Assembly: GCA_029238665.1 (NCBI GenBank)
Contig: JAQWFQ010000012.1
Span: 155,714 to 219,713, forward strand
Origin: Crocinitomicaceae bacterium
GTDB lineage: Bacteria > Bacteroidota > Bacteroidia > Flavobacteriales_D > Crocinitomicaceae
Length of the DNA stretch: 64,000 nucleotides
Direction of reading: 5' to 3'
The notes beneath the pieces were generated by a model. That model was not told where the DNA came from. It saw nothing but the letters and a program-made list of their open reading frames with translations, and searched no databases. The translations under genes and the position numbers were made by a program. Every line of letters starts with the position of its first letter. Positions within the stretch are counted from its first letter, which is position 1. Shown one piece after another: positions 54,846-63,958 of the stretch.

Positions 54846-55953
54846 TTAATGTACGTCAACGGATTCAAAGCGCCCTGAAGGGCATTTATTTCCTAATTCT
54901 TTTAAGTATTGAAAGTGTGATTTCACAGCTTTTATAATTGATAACTCATTGTAAGGCATTGAAAATTGCATTGCCGTTTCCTTAATTATTGGTGTAATAT
55001 CGGTGTATAAAGTGTGCGGTAGATTAGGAAATAGGTGATGAGCAGCGTGAGAGTTAAAACCACCGAAGATCCAGTTAGCGAATTTGCTGGTAGGATGATA
55101 ATCTAAAGAAACAGACAATTGATGCTCATGGTAGCAAGTTGGCAACATACCTCTATTGTCAGGTATTGGAAAATTGGTTTCAGTCGTGAGGTGCGAAATA
55201 ATTAATGTTAAAACGAAAAATATTGAAATAATCGAGTGCATTATGATAAACGCGATAATCCAATTGGACAAGGACAAATCTGAAAAATAACATGGAGCTA
55301 ATAATATAAATGAGAGGTATAAAACCTTCAATAAGATTACTTCAAGTATGAAAAGCCATGAGTAAGATAGATTTTTCATATTTGCAACCTCTTTTTTATA
55401 CAGGTACATAAAATCTTTTATCAAAATCCAATGTAGGGTATATGCGCAGTAAAGAAAGGGTGCATAAAGGTGTTGGTATCTATGGTTCCATTTTCGAGCA
55501 TGGGTTTTTGAAAGCCTGATGAAAGGATTGTTGTCGATGTCAGCATCGCACCCATCGACATTTGGAAATATGTGATGAGATGAAATATGTCTTTTTTTCC
55601 AGAGTGTAGCATTTACACCTTGAAGGTTAAAAATTAAATAATGAGCGATACTGTTTAATTTTTTACGCTTGAACAATGTATTATGTACAGCATCATGGGA
55701 AGAGTTGAAAGCTAGTAAAATCCCTGAAAGTCCAAATAAAGAATAAGTAATAATCAACAACAGAAAATTATTTGATACTACGTCAAGGAACAACAGCCCA
55801 TAAAAAATTAGATACAAAGTGAAATACAAAAAAAAAATTAACTTTCATTAATCTCTGATTCTTAGATAGAACTTCAGACGACAATGTTTCTTTAACTTTT
55901 TCATTCAGTTCTTTAAAAAAGGCTTTATCTGAAGGTTTAAAGTGAATTTTCAT
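54846..55953 (-). pseudogene. Fatty acid desaturase with frameshift at a ten-base homopolymer
   Basis: From an ATG at 55953 the frame reads MKIHFKPSDKAFFKEL and on to KVN, typical of desaturase N-termini, then enters T10 (minus strand; A10 at 55828-55837) and soon stops. One base fewer would join it to the main frame, 54846-55829, which carries four membrane segments and the histidine boxes HDAVH, HISSHH and HAAHH of di-iron desaturases. The joined product would be 368 residues. The tract may be a slippage switch, an assembly error or a true lesion. The main frame alone begins at a TTG inside the tract. Confidence 0.8.
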
Positions 55954-55954
55954 G

Positions 55955-56065
55955 TTACTTATTTAATAGCTTGAGACTACGCCTCTTGTTTTTAAACAAA
56001 GGGGTAAGGGTATAATCGTTAATGGCAACTTTTTCTTCGGGGTATTTTTCTATAAAGTTCTTCAT
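55955..56065 (-). CDS. Possible small ORF upstream of the desaturase
   Basis: 36 codons (starts MKNFIEKYPEEKV, basic tail KNKRRSLKLLNK). The stop lies one base before the desaturase ATG at 55953, so translation could be coupled. No family recognised; could be a leader peptide, a small protein or chance. Confidence 0.35.
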   Translation of the reverse strand: MKNFIEKYPEEKVAINDYTLTPLFKNKRRSLKLLNK

Positions 56066-56161
56066 TACTTACAACAAGCAGATAAACAACAGATGTTGTA
56101 TATTCACATTATATATCTCACCTAAGTTTAATAAAAAAAAACAATATAATAACACAAGCAC

Positions 56162-56677
56162 ATGATTGATATTAACGAAGGAAAAACAAATAATTATTTG
56201 GTGTATGGTGTCTTTGTGCTGTTGGGTGCTTTTACGCTTATAGGGTTTTCGATGTTTTTTTCAAATTACTTTGCTATCCCTGGAATTGCTTTGTTTTTAA
56301 TTGCTTTGTTATTGTTTACAGCGTCTAATGGTCTTGAACTAGACTCCGTAGCAGGAAAATATCGAAAATATGGAAAAGTAGGACCCGTTAAATTTGGTCA
56401 ATGGCATGCCTTAATAGACCCTATTTCAGCGCAGTTAGTTATTCACTCTTCCAATGCGCAAAAGGGGATGTTTCCTATGATGGGCAAAGTAGCCCCGTTA
56501 GACTCTAAAGTAATAACGTATGATATTGTTATTACCGATTCAGCCAATCAAGCACATCTTGTCTACGATTTTTTAGAATACAACAGGGCGAAAAACGCGT
56601 TGCAAAAGATTGATGAAACATATGGCATTCCTGTGGTAAATAAGGTGGCCGAAAAACTAAAAAATAGAAGACGTTAA
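56162..56677 (+). CDS. Membrane protein of unknown function
   Basis: 171 residues with two membrane segments at about 15-34 and 37-54, then a soluble domain of about 115 residues with GKVGPVKFGQWHALIDPISAQLVI. The pattern resembles bacterial PH-like membrane proteins, but no family is certain. Starts at the ATG at 56162 and is divergent from the small ORF and desaturase. Its end lies 18 bases from the convergent T9SS gene. Confidence 0.6.
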   Translation: MIDINEGKTNNYLVYGVFVLLGAFTLIGFSMFFSNYFAIPGIALFLIALLLFTASNGLELDSVAGKYRKYGKVGPVKFGQWHALIDPISAQLVIHSSNAQKGMFPMMGKVAPLDSKVITYDIVITDSANQAHLVYDFLEYNRAKNALQKIDETYGIPVVNKVAEKLKNRRR

Positions 56678-56695
56678 ACCATAGTAAAACTACGA

Positions 56696-58399
56696 CTATT
56701 GTATCACCAATCTTTTGCAACGCGTTATTCCGTTATGTGTTAGTGTTATGAAGTAAACTCCTTTAGACTGTCCACTGAGGTTAATTTCCTGAATTCCAGC
56801 ATGAATTTGTTTGCTCGCTATTAATTCCCCAAGGGTAGAGTAAATTTCCACATTCATTTCCTCAGCATTTGTACGTATGTTAAACACTCCTTTGGTAGGA
56901 TTTGGATAAATCGCAGTAAGAATGTTCATGTTTTCATCTTCTTCAATAGTAAGAATGTTTTGCCCATTAATATTTACATTGTCCATGAAAAAACCATTTC
57001 CATAATCATTAATGGCTACGAAACTGATCATAATGGTATCACCATTTAACCCCCAATTACTCAAGTTAATACTGTCTGTTACCCAGGAATCACATGTAGG
57101 TTGCCAAGAACTCCCCACATAGTCTGTCGTTTGTAAGTCAGGGCCAATTGCTTCATAAATAGGATTCCACGTTGTACCACAATCCGTAGAATATTCAATA
57201 CGTAATCCATCATCGTATCCTGCAGCATAACCCGCATAAGCATGATCAAATGTAAGCCAGTTTTGAGCAGTAGGTCCCTCACCTAATTTAACTTTGTTAG
57301 AAATTAAACTGGCCTCTTCACCGTTTTGTTGGATGTAATAATGATTTACATAAGTAACCGTATTGGGTTGGCAATCTATTCCCACATCAACAAGAATACT
57401 TTGCCAAGAAAAAGCAGAGGGAGGCACTTCCCAACTTGTAGGAGGAAAAATTCCAGATTCAAACCCTTCTTGTAAAGGAGTCGCGCTCGTGATTGGGAAC
57501 ACAGAGTCTGTATACGTGATAAAATCGGTGTAGGTTTGAGTACTTGTTCCAAAAGCATCGGTTACTGTTAAACTAACATCATACGTTCCGGGAGTCGCGT
57601 ATACTACAGTTGGGTCTTCTAAAACAGAAGTACTAGGCGTTCCTCCAGGGAAGTCCCACTGCCAAGAAGCACTACTTAAACGAACGGCCGAGTGATCCAC
57701 AAATTTAACGGTATCGTTCATGCAGTTAATCGTTAATTTGTTGACTGAAATTTGTGCAGACGGTGGTGAATTTTCAAACAAATCAATTTCATAAACGCTC
57801 CTATTTGTTCCATTTCTTAAAAGTCCCTCTCTGTAATAAGGCGCCAATTGAGTAGAGAACGTACTTTTAGGGAGGTTGTTGTCATAAAGACTCCAGTCTG
57901 ACATGTTGTTGTTTCGGTAGTAGACAGCGTCCCTTGTCCCTAAATAAACACCTCCATTGCTCCCTCTTTGGTGTTCAATGTTTGTTGCATTCATGTTGTT
58001 AAGGGTTGGAGTACTTAAGTTCGTCCAATTAGCGCCGCCATTTACTGATTTGAACACTTCATTTCCTTGCCCGTCAGAAACAGTACCATACATGCTGCAT
58101 CGCGCAATCCAAAGTATGTTTTCATCATGACTACTTACTGTTATGTCGTACGGAATCCAAGCTTGACCGTTTAGATTAGTAGGGGTAATGTTTGTCCAGG
58201 TTTGCCCTGCGTCAGAGGTTCTGTATATTTTTTTAGCTCCCCACCAACTCTCCCAAGTAGCCACATAAATGACATCAGGATTACTCCAGGCAACCTCTAC
58301 CGAAGTGACTTCTTCGTCAAAGTGATGAACGGCCGAATAAGAAGATCCATTGTTCTTCGAAAGCCAAAGAGTTGTGTCATTTGACTTAAAAAAAGTCAA
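56696..58399 (-). CDS. T9SS-type secreted protein with BNR and PKD domains, 5' end missing
   Basis: 567 residues from a TTG at 58399. BNR/sortilin-like repeats (IYRTSDAGQTWTNI, VFKSVNGGANWTNL) are followed by a PKD domain (WQWDFPGGTPST, TPGTYDVSLTV), a jellyroll-like region (GFESGIFPPTSW) and a T9SS type A sorting domain (AIYPNPTKGVFNIR to RLVIQ). There is no signal peptide. The frame stays open upstream to a stop at 58457, reading coding-like sequence (PNNRRDAITISAL), so the 5' part seems to have been lost where the LRR gene now begins. Such proteins are normally exported. Confidence 0.7.
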   Translation of the reverse strand: MTFFKSNDTTLWLSKNNGSSYSAVHHFDEEVTSVEVAWSNPDVIYVATWESWWGAKKIYRTSDAGQTWTNITPTNLNGQAWIPYDITVSSHDENILWIARCSMYGTVSDGQGNEVFKSVNGGANWTNLSTPTLNNMNATNIEHQRGSNGGVYLGTRDAVYYRNNNMSDWSLYDNNLPKSTFSTQLAPYYREGLLRNGTNRSVYEIDLFENSPPSAQISVNKLTINCMNDTVKFVDHSAVRLSSASWQWDFPGGTPSTSVLEDPTVVYATPGTYDVSLTVTDAFGTSTQTYTDFITYTDSVFPITSATPLQEGFESGIFPPTSWEVPPSAFSWQSILVDVGIDCQPNTVTYVNHYYIQQNGEEASLISNKVKLGEGPTAQNWLTFDHAYAGYAAGYDDGLRIEYSTDCGTTWNPIYEAIGPDLQTTDYVGSSWQPTCDSWVTDSINLSNWGLNGDTIMISFVAINDYGNGFFMDNVNINGQNILTIEEDENMNILTAIYPNPTKGVFNIRTNAEEMNVEIYSTLGELIASKQIHAGIQEINLSGQSKGVYFITLTHNGITRCKRLVIQ

Positions 58400-58458
58400 T
58401 GCACTAATTGTGATAGCATCTCTCCTATTATTTGGTATCTTTCTACCTAAAATTAGTT

Positions 58459-59169
58459 ATGAAAACACGGCTACTTATCTTACTCTTAGTTCCAATGATG
58501 AGCGTTGGACAAAATGTAAACATCCCTGATGCGAACTTTAAAAACTACCTAGTTAACAATCCTTCCATTAATACAGATGGTGATGGTGAGATACAAGTTA
58601 GTGAAGCAAATTCTTTTACCGGGTGGATTAATGTTCATAGCGAAGATATTTCAGACCTTACAGGTATAGAGGCATTTACTGCTTTAGTCTATTTGTATTG
58701 CTATAATAACCAACTAACCTCTTTAGACGTGTCTAGCTGTATTGCCTTAACTTATTTGTATTGTAACGACAATCAACTAACCTCTCTAGATGTATCTAAC
58801 TGTAGTGATTTAACACTATTGGATTGTTCAAATAACCAGCTCCAATGCTTAAATCTTAAGAATGGAAATAACACAAATTTCACACAGTATTTTTATGCCG
58901 ATGAAAATGCAAACCTTACCTGTATTGAAGTAGATGATGTTAACTACGCTACAAATAATTGGACCAACATTGACGCTCAAGCTTTTTTTAGCTCAGAATG
59001 CAGTAATGGTGGGTGTTCTTTAGGTGTGTCAGAACTAGTAATCACCCCAAGAAAACTAGCACGAATTGTCGATATACTAGGTAGAGAAACACACTTTAAA
59101 CCCAACATACCTCTTCTATACATCTATAGCGATGGTACTGTTGAAAGGAAAGTTATTATAGGAGAATAA
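58459..59169 (+). CDS. Leucine-rich-repeat secreted protein
   Basis: 236 residues from the ATG at 58459; an in-frame GTG at 58432 would add nine residues before the signal. Signal peptide ends SVGQ. Three to four BspA-like repeats of about 21 residues occur (LVYLYCYNNQLTSLDVSSC, LTYLYCNDNQLTSLDVSNC). The C-terminus is a compact motif (RKLARIVDILGRET, LYIYSDGTVERKVI) seen at the end of other surface proteins of marine flavobacteria in place of a classic T9SS domain. Convergent with the 59197 gene. Confidence 0.8.
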   Translation: MKTRLLILLLVPMMSVGQNVNIPDANFKNYLVNNPSINTDGDGEIQVSEANSFTGWINVHSEDISDLTGIEAFTALVYLYCYNNQLTSLDVSSCIALTYLYCNDNQLTSLDVSNCSDLTLLDCSNNQLQCLNLKNGNNTNFTQYFYADENANLTCIEVDDVNYATNNWTNIDAQAFFSSECSNGGCSLGVSELVITPRKLARIVDILGRETHFKPNIPLLYIYSDGTVERKVIIGE

Positions 59170-59196
59170 TAACTTTCCCATCTAAAGCATTTTTTC

Positions 59197-62100
59197 TTAA
59201 AGCTTAATCACTTTAAAACATTTCTCAAATGAGTTAACGGAGCACTTAACAAAGTAAGTTCCAGAAACATAGTCTCTTAGAGAAATACTTGTTTTGTTAC
59301 TTGTATTACTTAAAATGACTCCAGCTTGAATTGTCCTACCCAAGTTATCAAAAACCTCGATGTTTATGTCTTCTGAAAATGAAAATTCAGATTCCACGAT
59401 AAATTCATTTGTAGTTGGGTTTGGGTAAACACTAATTCCTGTTAACACTAATTCATCATTAAGCCCTAACGGTGATACTTCAATAGGCACCATTTCCTCG
59501 TAGGCACAAATATTAGATGCGTCTTGAATAATGACGTTATAAGGACCAACAGGGAGCCCTGTGAAAACATTTGATGAAGAGTAACTTTGTCCTCCATCAA
59601 TGCTATACATATATGGCCCTTGTCCTGATGTTGGATTAATTACAATAGATCCATTTGTTGATACAACAGAAGAAGCATCGGTAGCTACTATATCAGCTGA
59701 AATAAACTCACATACATCAACATAAACGCTATCTTCATATGAGCAGCCTCCAGCACTTTGAACGGTCACAAAATAAGTGCCTGAAGATAGATTGTCAAAA
59801 TTGTTTGTGTTAGCAAATGTTTGCCCAGCGTCAATACTATATTGGAATGGGTTTAATCCAGCGCTCGTGTATACCGTAATGTTTCCATCATTAGCTGATG
59901 GTGATGAGGTATGGGTTACATTGATCGAAGCTTGAACCTCACAACCAGTTCCATCAGGACAAAATACTTCAACTGCTTCATGGTCAAAATCCCCGTCATT
60001 GAAAACAAGTGTGTTTCCAGATGAATTTAAAACCTGAAAATCGCCGTTTCCATGCGCACAGCAAATACCATCTCCATATGAATCGTAGAAATGTAAAGAA
60101 AAGCAAGAGCTGTAATTGACACAAATAGTTTCAACATATTGAGTTTGATTCTGTAAACTACCCGTAGATACTATTTCACTTGTGCTTTCATCAACCATTT
60201 TCCAAGATGATTCTTCAGGGTAATTGTCAGGGTTTATAATTAGCGTAATTAAATCATAATTTGAATCTAAATCTGTAGTAGTAGAGGCTGAATTATTCGT
60301 TAAGTCTTCATCTAATTGATTATTCACACTTAATAGATTTAATGTGATGTTATTATTGAAAGCCTGTAAGTTACTATCAATAGCTATGAATATATTCCCC
60401 TGATCGAGGAATGGTATTTCTACTGAAGTATTTATTGTGTCTATTATTACACCGTTAACAAGTACTTGAATTTCTAAGTCAGTTATTGTAGAATCTCCTA
60501 GGTTATTTACAATCGCATTAAGTTCAACGACATCATCACAAACTACATTTAGTTCGCTAATAGAAATTGCTCCATCAAACTCATAAACCTTACTTAATAG
60601 AACATTTAAGGTGTCGTTATTTCCGTATTCATCATCTAAATGACTAACAATAGCCATGATGTCATAATCTCCGATAGTTGAAAAGTCTTGTGGCACTGAA
60701 AACTGAATTTCTGCTTCCTCAAAAGGTTCAATTGGCTGAGAAACTGAAATGGTTTCTACAGACTGATTATCGATTATAAGTTCAACATCAAAATTATTCA
60801 TCTGATTTAACCCCTGATTCGCAATTGTAGCAGTCACAAGTTCATTATTTCCAAGGTCACTTGAGGATACCCCTGGGTCAATAGCTGCAACGCCTAAATC
60901 ATAGTCTCCATTAATATCTGCCCAAAATGAAACCCACGGTCTAGCTTGTTTAATCAATAATTGGTCTTGGGCGGTTACTTTATATTCAATATCCATACCG
61001 AAGCCTTCTGCTCCAACAACATCATAAAGAATTTCAAACTGATCATGGATAACAGTTAGATAATCTCTAATTTGATTGAGGTATGCTACATCCATTACAA
61101 GTTCTCCTGGATTAACTAAGTTGGATAGATTCAACACAAGAAAACCTCCTCCTTGTGTGCTATCTTGATACAACAAAATTTCTTCTGGAACAGAATTTGG
61201 ATCTGGATTTGTGATTAAAGACTCTCCGGCCTGTGAGTTTAAATAAAACGTCCCTTCAGTATCGTAAATAGGGTCAATACTGATGCCGACACCATTCGAC
61301 TTTTCATCCTCAAAATTAGGGTGACAAAGTACACCCATGGCTGCCATAAAATGATCTACACGATAAAAATCGCGTTCTTCATAAGCTCTAAAGTTCCACA
61401 TGCTGGCGTAAATCTGTTTGATTGATTTAGAAATATGCCCTTCATCTGGATGTTGTGTTTTTGATGTATATAAACCAGCACCGCTAAACCCAGGTAAATC
61501 TTCGTTGTTCGTACTTGATCGACACCTTACTGATGAGCCTGCCGGAAATTCATCATGCATAGCTTGTAGATTGTCCATCATCCACTGTGGCATTGGAGCA
61601 TCTTTAATATCACTTCTAAAATCGTCTAAACGTTCTGCTCGAAAGACCATATCGTTCTGAAAAGTAGGATTGTCTAGCATAACTTGTGCCTCTTGATAAA
61701 AATTATTGAAAAGCATAAATTCATGATAGTAATAAAATGGAATTCCAAAGCCATCAGGTATAGTACCATCAGGGAATCCAAAAGTTCTCATTGTTGCAAT
61801 GTTTGCACATTTTGCACCAAAAGAAGCAGACATTGGGAAATCAATAGAGTCTAATGGTTTAATTTCAGTAATACTCAAATCTCGAATAGGTATTTGAGGG
61901 TCTGTTGGCCTTAAGTCTTCATACCATGCATTTACTTCAGCTAAAGTTGCCTCTCGTATTTGAAAGGTCTCGTTTTCAACCTTGTAATAAATGTAGTTTC
62001 CTAATAGACTCGCAATTGAATCAATCGATAGCGGATTAGAGATATATGAATTCGGGACATTATCCTGAATGGCTCTTAGGTTAACATGGGATAATGGTGT

Positions 62101-63126
62101 TTGAACTACAGAAGTAATAATACCCCCAACTCTTGGTAGAGAATTTGGCAATGCGTCATAAAGAACAATATCCCTGCTCCCTGGAGTCTCACTAAGGTCT
62201 GTCATGTGTTTAAAGTAGCCATATCCCTCTGTTTTGTGAAAAGGGATATAGTCGACATTTGCAAAAACTTCCGACTCTAGAGCAACCTCAATTCTCGATC
62301 CTACAAAGTCTGCTGCGTAATTGTTAAGGTGGTCATTTTCATCATTAGAACCGATAAAATGAGTCATATTATTTTGAAGAAACGGCATGTTAGCGATCAG
62401 CAATTCATACGTTCTTTGAGTTGCTTCAAAATCATAGGCATTTCCAAACGAAAAATTAAATGAATAGGATCCGATAACACCATTTGGTGAGATTGTATAG
62501 GGGTTAAAAACAATTTCCCCAGAACCATCATCTCCACTAACACTAGCTCCTATTGCATTCCAAAAGTTTGCGTGAATGATGTGGGTATTGCTGTTGATAA
62601 AATAAACCTTTGGATCAGGCGTATCTCTATCTAATATACCAAACTTAACATATAACTGATCGTCAAGGAATGGGGCCCAACCGACATTTTGAACTGTAGC
62701 CAAATTCATGAAAGTTTGCGCATCAGGTACTGAAGTTGTGCCATCAATAAAGGCTATAGCGCTAGCGTCATTTATAGGCGCATCAGTAGGCATATTATTA
62801 AACTCTGTAATGTCGTCAATACCATCACCATCGTAATCATCAGGGCTTGCAACGTCATGCTCTGTGATGGTATAGTTTGCTAAAGGATATGCTCCGGCGG
62901 GCTCAGAGATGATCATGGTCCCATTAATTCCCATTGTCATAGAAACTGCCCAGTTATAATTTGTTCCATGTTGCGCATGAAGCAGATAATATTTACCTGC
63001 TTGGCCTTGAATAGATAATTGTACTTGGTTAGAACTGTTTACTGCATAATTATCTATTGTTACATTTTGAGAATAAGAAAAAATGCTGATAAAAAAGAAG
63101 CAAAGGAGAGGTAGAAAAGTTTTCAT
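59197..63126 (-). CDS. Exported dikinase-like protein: phosphohistidine-type and PEP-synthase ATP-binding domains, T9SS
   Basis: 1309 residues. Signal peptide to about 20; Ca-binding-like DDYDGDGIDD at 97-104; a swivel-type motif TPLSHVNLRA with H347; a PPDK/PEP-synthase nucleotide-binding domain at about 435-730 (FGAKCANIATM, SSVRCRSSTNNEDLPGFSGA, IEYKV and IKQARP); CARDB-like beta repeats; a CxDSYGDGICC domain; two SprB-like repeats; and a T9SS type A end. A mobile His domain before the ATP domain is the order of glucan water dikinases. The phosphatase gene lies 66 bases upstream. Catalytic activity outside the cell is unproven. Confidence 0.82.
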   Translation of the reverse strand: MKTFLPLLCFFFISIFSYSQNVTIDNYAVNSSNQVQLSIQGQAGKYYLLHAQHGTNYNWAVSMTMGINGTMIISEPAGAYPLANYTITEHDVASPDDYDGDGIDDITEFNNMPTDAPINDASAIAFIDGTTSVPDAQTFMNLATVQNVGWAPFLDDQLYVKFGILDRDTPDPKVYFINSNTHIIHANFWNAIGASVSGDDGSGEIVFNPYTISPNGVIGSYSFNFSFGNAYDFEATQRTYELLIANMPFLQNNMTHFIGSNDENDHLNNYAADFVGSRIEVALESEVFANVDYIPFHKTEGYGYFKHMTDLSETPGSRDIVLYDALPNSLPRVGGIITSVVQTPLSHVNLRAIQDNVPNSYISNPLSIDSIASLLGNYIYYKVENETFQIREATLAEVNAWYEDLRPTDPQIPIRDLSITEIKPLDSIDFPMSASFGAKCANIATMRTFGFPDGTIPDGFGIPFYYYHEFMLFNNFYQEAQVMLDNPTFQNDMVFRAERLDDFRSDIKDAPMPQWMMDNLQAMHDEFPAGSSVRCRSSTNNEDLPGFSGAGLYTSKTQHPDEGHISKSIKQIYASMWNFRAYEERDFYRVDHFMAAMGVLCHPNFEDEKSNGVGISIDPIYDTEGTFYLNSQAGESLITNPDPNSVPEEILLYQDSTQGGGFLVLNLSNLVNPGELVMDVAYLNQIRDYLTVIHDQFEILYDVVGAEGFGMDIEYKVTAQDQLLIKQARPWVSFWADINGDYDLGVAAIDPGVSSSDLGNNELVTATIANQGLNQMNNFDVELIIDNQSVETISVSQPIEPFEEAEIQFSVPQDFSTIGDYDIMAIVSHLDDEYGNNDTLNVLLSKVYEFDGAISISELNVVCDDVVELNAIVNNLGDSTITDLEIQVLVNGVIIDTINTSVEIPFLDQGNIFIAIDSNLQAFNNNITLNLLSVNNQLDEDLTNNSASTTTDLDSNYDLITLIINPDNYPEESSWKMVDESTSEIVSTGSLQNQTQYVETICVNYSSCFSLHFYDSYGDGICCAHGNGDFQVLNSSGNTLVFNDGDFDHEAVEVFCPDGTGCEVQASINVTHTSSPSANDGNITVYTSAGLNPFQYSIDAGQTFANTNNFDNLSSGTYFVTVQSAGGCSYEDSVYVDVCEFISADIVATDASSVVSTNGSIVINPTSGQGPYMYSIDGGQSYSSSNVFTGLPVGPYNVIIQDASNICAYEEMVPIEVSPLGLNDELVLTGISVYPNPTTNEFIVESEFSFSEDINIEVFDNLGRTIQAGVILSNTSNKTSISLRDYVSGTYFVKCSVNSFEKCFKVIKL

Positions 63127-63192
63127 ATTGATAATGTTCTAGTTAATAAACGGTTACAATTTACAAATGTTTATTTGAATAATTCGGTCAAA

Positions 63193-63720
63193 TTATTTTT
63201 TTATTGAATCGTTGCAATTAAAAGCAGAGTGAAATAGATGAAGCCGTCTTTTATTTTGATAAAAAGTAACTTGATAAATTCGATCATAAATATCTAAATC
63301 AAATTCATGAATTTCTTTACCAGTTAATAGTCCAGCTAAGACCCCTGTGGTATTACTATGCCCAACAATAAGTGCATTTTTTTTTGACTCGATTAATAAC
63401 CTTGAAAAATCTGAAAGCTTACTGGGGTCATATTCATTAATCGTCAAGCCCTTCGATAAAGCCGTTGGCAGGGCTGTGCTTTGGGTTCGGTTATAGTTTG
63501 TGCTGTATACTCTGTTTAGGGGTACATTGCTCAAAAAACGGCTTAAGCTTTCTGACCTTAACTCGCCACATTTAGTGAGGTGTGGGTCGTTGGAGTTGGT
63601 TTCTTTTTCGGAGTGCCTAACCAAATACACGGTAAAAAAATCACTCTTTTGAGAAACAACACAAGAGTGGGTCCCTAAGATTAAAAAAAGTAGTGTAATC
63701 TGCTTTATCCATTTATTCAT
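63193..63720 (-). CDS. SixA-like histidine phosphatase lipoprotein
   Basis: 175 residues. The signal ends ILGTHSC (C20) and marks a lipoprotein; a VVSQ site just after could also be cut. The RHG-type phosphatase motif is VRHSEK (R35, H36), with STNYNRTQSTA (R78) and VGHSNT (H121), the active-site set of SixA and phosphoglycerate-mutase-like phosphatases. The small size fits SixA, which removes phosphate from phosphohistidine. It precedes the dikinase-like gene on the same strand, so a shared role is inferred. Confidence 0.82.
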   Translation of the reverse strand: MNKWIKQITLLFLILGTHSCVVSQKSDFFTVYLVRHSEKETNSNDPHLTKCGELRSESLSRFLSNVPLNRVYSTNYNRTQSTALPTALSKGLTINEYDPSKLSDFSRLLIESKKNALIVGHSNTTGVLAGLLTGKEIHEFDLDIYDRIYQVTFYQNKRRLHLFHSAFNCNDSIKK

Positions 63721-63918
63721 GATCGGGGTAGTTTAATTTTTGGTGCAAAAAAGAGATTAAATGTAAGAAAGATTTTAGAGTTTATTTTCTTGACACCCGT
63801 TACTATCTCTATTGTGACTACTTTTCCCCAAGAACTAGGCTTGATCCTATATTAGTACAAATTAACAATGTCAGGTTCTAAATCAGATGTAAGCTGTTAA
63901 TTGTTCGGGAACCCCCAT

Positions 63919-63950
63919 AAAAAAGACTCACCGATTAATACCGATGAGTC
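63919..63950 (-). terminator. Rho-independent terminator of the initiator tRNA gene
   Basis: On the minus strand an 11-pair stem (GACTCA core, two G-U pairs) with a four-base loop is followed by TTTTTT. It begins just downstream of the tRNA 3' end. Confidence 0.85.
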
Positions 63951-63958
63951 GTCTTTAG

